Shown here: positions 60,851 through 64,000 of the stretch, in pieces
Layout: each line of letters begins with the position of its first letter
Position numbering within the stretch: position 1 is the first letter of the stretch
Assembly (NCBI RefSeq): GCF_047511655.1
Contig: NC_133402.1
Coordinates: forward strand, 65,538,951-65,602,950
Length of the DNA: 64,000 nucleotides
Reading direction: 5' to 3'
From: Castor canadensis
Taxonomy: Eukaryota > Chordata > Mammalia > Rodentia > Castoridae
The notes under the pieces: model-generated
Databases searched by the model: none
Told to the model about the DNA's origin: nothing
Seen by the model: the letters and a program-made list of their open reading frames with translations, nothing else
Position numbers and translations under genes: made by a program

Positions 60851-62106
60851 ACAAGGAAACTATTTTTTGGAGCTTAAGGTCAAAAGCAGTCTAATCCTGT
60901 CACTTGGGACACAGGGATGGGAAGCAAACAGGAGAAACAACCAAACATTTTAAAGTCCAGAGAGTCAGAGGCAAAGTTGGATCCTTTGGGTTTGACTTCA
61001 TTGGGCTTCAGAAAGATCAGGGGTCCTTTGATAGCAGAAGTGGGTATGAAGACATCGAGTGAGAAAGACTGGCAAGGACAGTGAGAAAAATTGACAGAAG
61101 TAAGAAGATAAAAATCACCATAATCCACCCATCCAGAAATAACCAGAGAGCTGTGTCTACACATGTATGAGTGATGATATTTATGATTGATTTGTATGTA
61201 ATGTGCATCTACATGTGAGATCATGCACATGCATTGGGTATACATGTGTTCAGTTTTACGTCTCATCTTGCAACTCAAGAATTAGTTTACTTCCTGTTGG
61301 TATTCTGCTCTGAAGAGATCTGCATTCAGCCTTATCCACTTGTGCTAAGCCAACTAAGTCAGTCCTGATAGAGTCCCTTGTCCTAAGGGACTCAATGGGG
61401 GGCAGCCTGCTACTGAATTTTTGCTATTTTTTTAAAGTGTTTAGCAGAAAGGTACAAAGCCGCTGATTACTCACTTCTAATGCATGAACCCAAGAGCCAA
61501 AGACTCATACACCTTATAAGCCACTACCTTATAAACCAGACCCAGCAAATTTCTAGCAATTTCTGGTGTGGGAGCAACAGCAGCAAAGAAAACCAAGAAG
61601 TGTTGCTGTCAGTAACCATCACTCATCCTTTTCCAGAAACTACTGAGACAGCCCAAGCTTGCCCATTTGCCAACCTAAGGTTTCCTTTGGTTTTCTCCCT
61701 GAAAGAATGTCTGAAACAATATAATAGAATCTTGTCCCCCCAACTGGTAGCTTCATCTACCAGCAACCAATTGTTTTAAGACAGAATAGAGGCCAACTAA
61801 TAGTTCCCTGGGCTCCTGTGCCTTCAAAAGCAGGAAGGCTCTGCAGAACAACTTGTTTTATAGAAGAATTCTTTCCTGCTTTGTGTCCCAAGACAAAACT
61901 CTAGCCAGGAATTGCCTCTTGCCGAAGGGTTTATGAGAGCATAAAAGCAGGGAGTAAGGTGAGGCTGAGTATGTAATGTGCTGCCTTTTGAAACAAGGAT
62001 TATCAGTTTTTCTTACAGTCAGTGTGTGCTTCCAAATAAGCAGTGGCTCCTTCCAAGTAGTTATCTTGTCTGTGAATGCAACTATGCTAATTACGCTTTT
62101 CTCATC

Positions 62107-62135
62107 CTTTTGCTTTTGCTTTTGCTTTTGCTTTT
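62107..62135. repeat. CTTTTG hexanucleotide repeat
   Basis: About five tandem TTTTGC units, in a run of pyrimidines. Confidence 0.9.
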
Positions 62136-62529
62136 CTCATCCTTTTTAAACTCCTCTTCTGAGGTTATCTTCGTAATGGCTACCATATCATTTTGTCCTT
62201 ATGCAGTGGTATTTGGTCAACATAATTTTATTTGGTCCTTACATCTTATTACTCACACTGAAGACACTGAAGATACAGTGTACACATGGCACACAAAATC
62301 TCTACCTTTTCAGAACTTGCTATAAACAAGCTAACAAATTACATTCTCGTAATGTTCTGTGCTGAGAAGGAGAAAATGACTGGGTACTGTGCAATATTTC
62401 AATATATGTATACAACATGTGCTGATAAAATCCAGGAAATTAATGTTTACAACTCCTTACCATTTCTCTGTGTTTGGAGCCATCAAACTCCCTTCTTCTA
62501 GCCGTTAAAGAATACATCATAGTGTTAGG

Positions 62530-63010
62530 AGTCAGGTCGAAGGTCCTTACCTTCACAGGCCAGGGAATTGGCTCGAGAGGCAGCTGAGTGAGGAGCCCAA
62601 GCCGGTATAAAAAAGTGGGGTTTTTTAGTGAGAAAGGAAAGGCTACAGCTAGAAAAGTGCAGCATGGAAATCGGTAGCTCACTGCTCATGTGAACGCTGG
62701 GGCTTTTATGGATGTTGTAACTCTGGGTTAGGTGGGTTTTTCTCATTGGCTGTGGATTCACGGGCTTGCTCAGGTGAACTGGTTTGGTGTGCACCTTTAT
62801 TGGGGGAGGGGAGACAATCTTGACAGCATTTTGCTCATCAGCCCTGGGGCAGATCTATCAGACCTGTATCTTTCTTTAGAATGCAGAAATGCAGTTTACA
62901 ATCCCTCTCAGGGTGCAGGAATGCAGGCCTCTAACTCCTCAGGATGCAGGAATGATATTCTTCTCCAGGTGGGGGGGAAGGCTACTCACTCATCTGCCTT
63001 AGGTCTCCAG
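62530..63010. mobile_element. Possible LTR-derived fragment
   Basis: The stretch from TCAGGTCGAAGGTCCTTACC through GGTATAAAAAAGTGGG to a group of tandem GAATGCAG/GGATGCAG units has the composition and TATA-like element of a retroviral LTR. No coding region of a retrovirus was found next to it. Confidence 0.3.
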
Positions 63011-63183
63011 ATCCACCGGTAGGTTATTGGGAGCTAAAGTCACTAAACTGTGCTGTAGAATACTAGAACTTATTATTTCTATCTAGCTGAGTTTTGGTAC
63101 CAGTAATGCTAACCTCCCTCTACTCCCCCTCTTCCCTGACTCTCATAGTCATTATTTCAAATTCAGATCTACCTTTTTAGCAC

Positions 63184-63450
63184 CCACATATTCCAATTCT
63201 GGGCATATGTCTAAAGGAAATGATAAAGTCAAAGAGACATCTGCATGTTCATGTTTATTGCTGCAATAGTCACCCTAACTATGACACAGAATCAAGGTAA
63301 ATGCCCATCGATGAGACAGAAAGAATGATAGCCTATCACTTGCAATTTGCAACAAAATGATAAACTGGGCATCATATTAAAGGAAATAAGTCAGATGCAG
63401 AAAGACAAATAGTGCATGTTGTCTCTCATATGCGCATGGAAATATTTTAG
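63184..63450 (+). mobile_element. Old L1 ORF2-end fragment
   Basis: CATATTCCAATTCTGGGC, TTCATGTTTATTGCTGCAAT, AAATGCCCATCGATGAGAC and GTCTCTCATATGCGC follow the L1 ORF2 3' end, diverged. Confidence 0.7.
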
Positions 63451-64000
63451 ATAGAGGGTCACATCAGGCCTTTTTGAAGAGGTAACTTTTGCAGAAAATA
63501 AGCAGGCTATCTTAGCTGTAGGAAGACTAATCTAGGGCCCTCTGGGAAAACAAAGCCAGTTTTATGACATGGGGGTAAATGGAAAAACACTGAAGGGATT
63601 CACTTAATTGGGTAAATCCATGAAGGTGGTTTGAGATAAGTAGATGAATGTGATAAGTGATTTGAGTGACTCATAGAGTTTCTGATACAAACTGAATTTT
63701 TGTAATTTGAGAACCAGGAGTTCGTATCTAAAAGATGATTTCCAAAACTGTATTAGCAAAAGGGACCTTAAGAAATTTCTCTCACTAATCTCAGCACAAC
63801 TGAGTCCTCGCCATGAATAAATATTTTGTTAAAAACAAATATGCATAGGAGAGGGGTTTTATTTGCAAACAATTTAGGATGTCCAAAAATTGAACGTATG
63901 AATTGTACCTACATAGATAATGTAACTACTCAAATTCCTTTTCTCTTTAAATGTTTTGTTATTTTTTTAAGCTACTTCATGACACGGTAAGAGAACACTT

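Larger units (their letters stand above)
41560..64000. other. Upstream flank of PLOD2, presumed intergenic
   Basis: No gene can be established here. Besides the annotated repeats, the stretches 41720-42610, 42825-44780, 45725-48930, 49780-50930, 52640-54840 and 58760-62100 show nothing I can name, apart from an unclassified old repeat near 60330-60850. Open frames are short and lack supporting motifs. Confidence 0.7.

Overview
This is mammalian nuclear DNA, AT-rich and dense in interspersed repeats. Copies of B1-like and ID-like (tRNA-derived) SINEs, often fused in the order B1 then ID, and several L1 3' ends of one lineage point to a rodent. The B1+ID dimers and the L1 tails look like those I remember from beaver (Castor); the order is well supported, the genus only moderately.

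The only protein-coding gene I can establish is PLOD2 (procollagen-lysine 2-oxoglutarate 5-dioxygenase 2, lysyl hydroxylase 2), on the minus strand. Its first three coding exons can be read with intact splice sites and matching phases. Exon 1 (41042-41159) encodes the signal peptide, exon 2 (4791-4882) and exon 3 (1182-1318) the start of the N-terminal glycosyltransferase-like domain. Exon 1 lies in a CpG-rich promoter region with a TATA-like box, CCAAT box, GC box, two ACGTG cores and a TCTCGCGAGA element. Intron 1 is about 36 kb, intron 2 about 3.5 kb, and intron 3 runs off the left edge; exon 4 is not in the window.

The introns hold a 667-bp CA-rich tract, a 355-bp GT-rich tract, many SINEs, L1 3' ends of at least two tail types, relics of L2, MIR and hAT-Charlie elements, and a 3'-truncated 7SK RNA retropseudogene bounded by a 16-bp target-site duplication.

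From about 41.5 kb to 64 kb lies PLOD2 upstream flank. By human synteny, recalled from memory, this should be the space between PLOD2 and the PLSCR cluster. It contains repeats and no gene I can recognise. A CpG-retaining segment at 56.1-56.7 kb with a 36-codon, terminal-exon-like frame and a short ATG-plus-splice-donor segment at 57.47 kb are the only coding-like signals there, and both are unproven.
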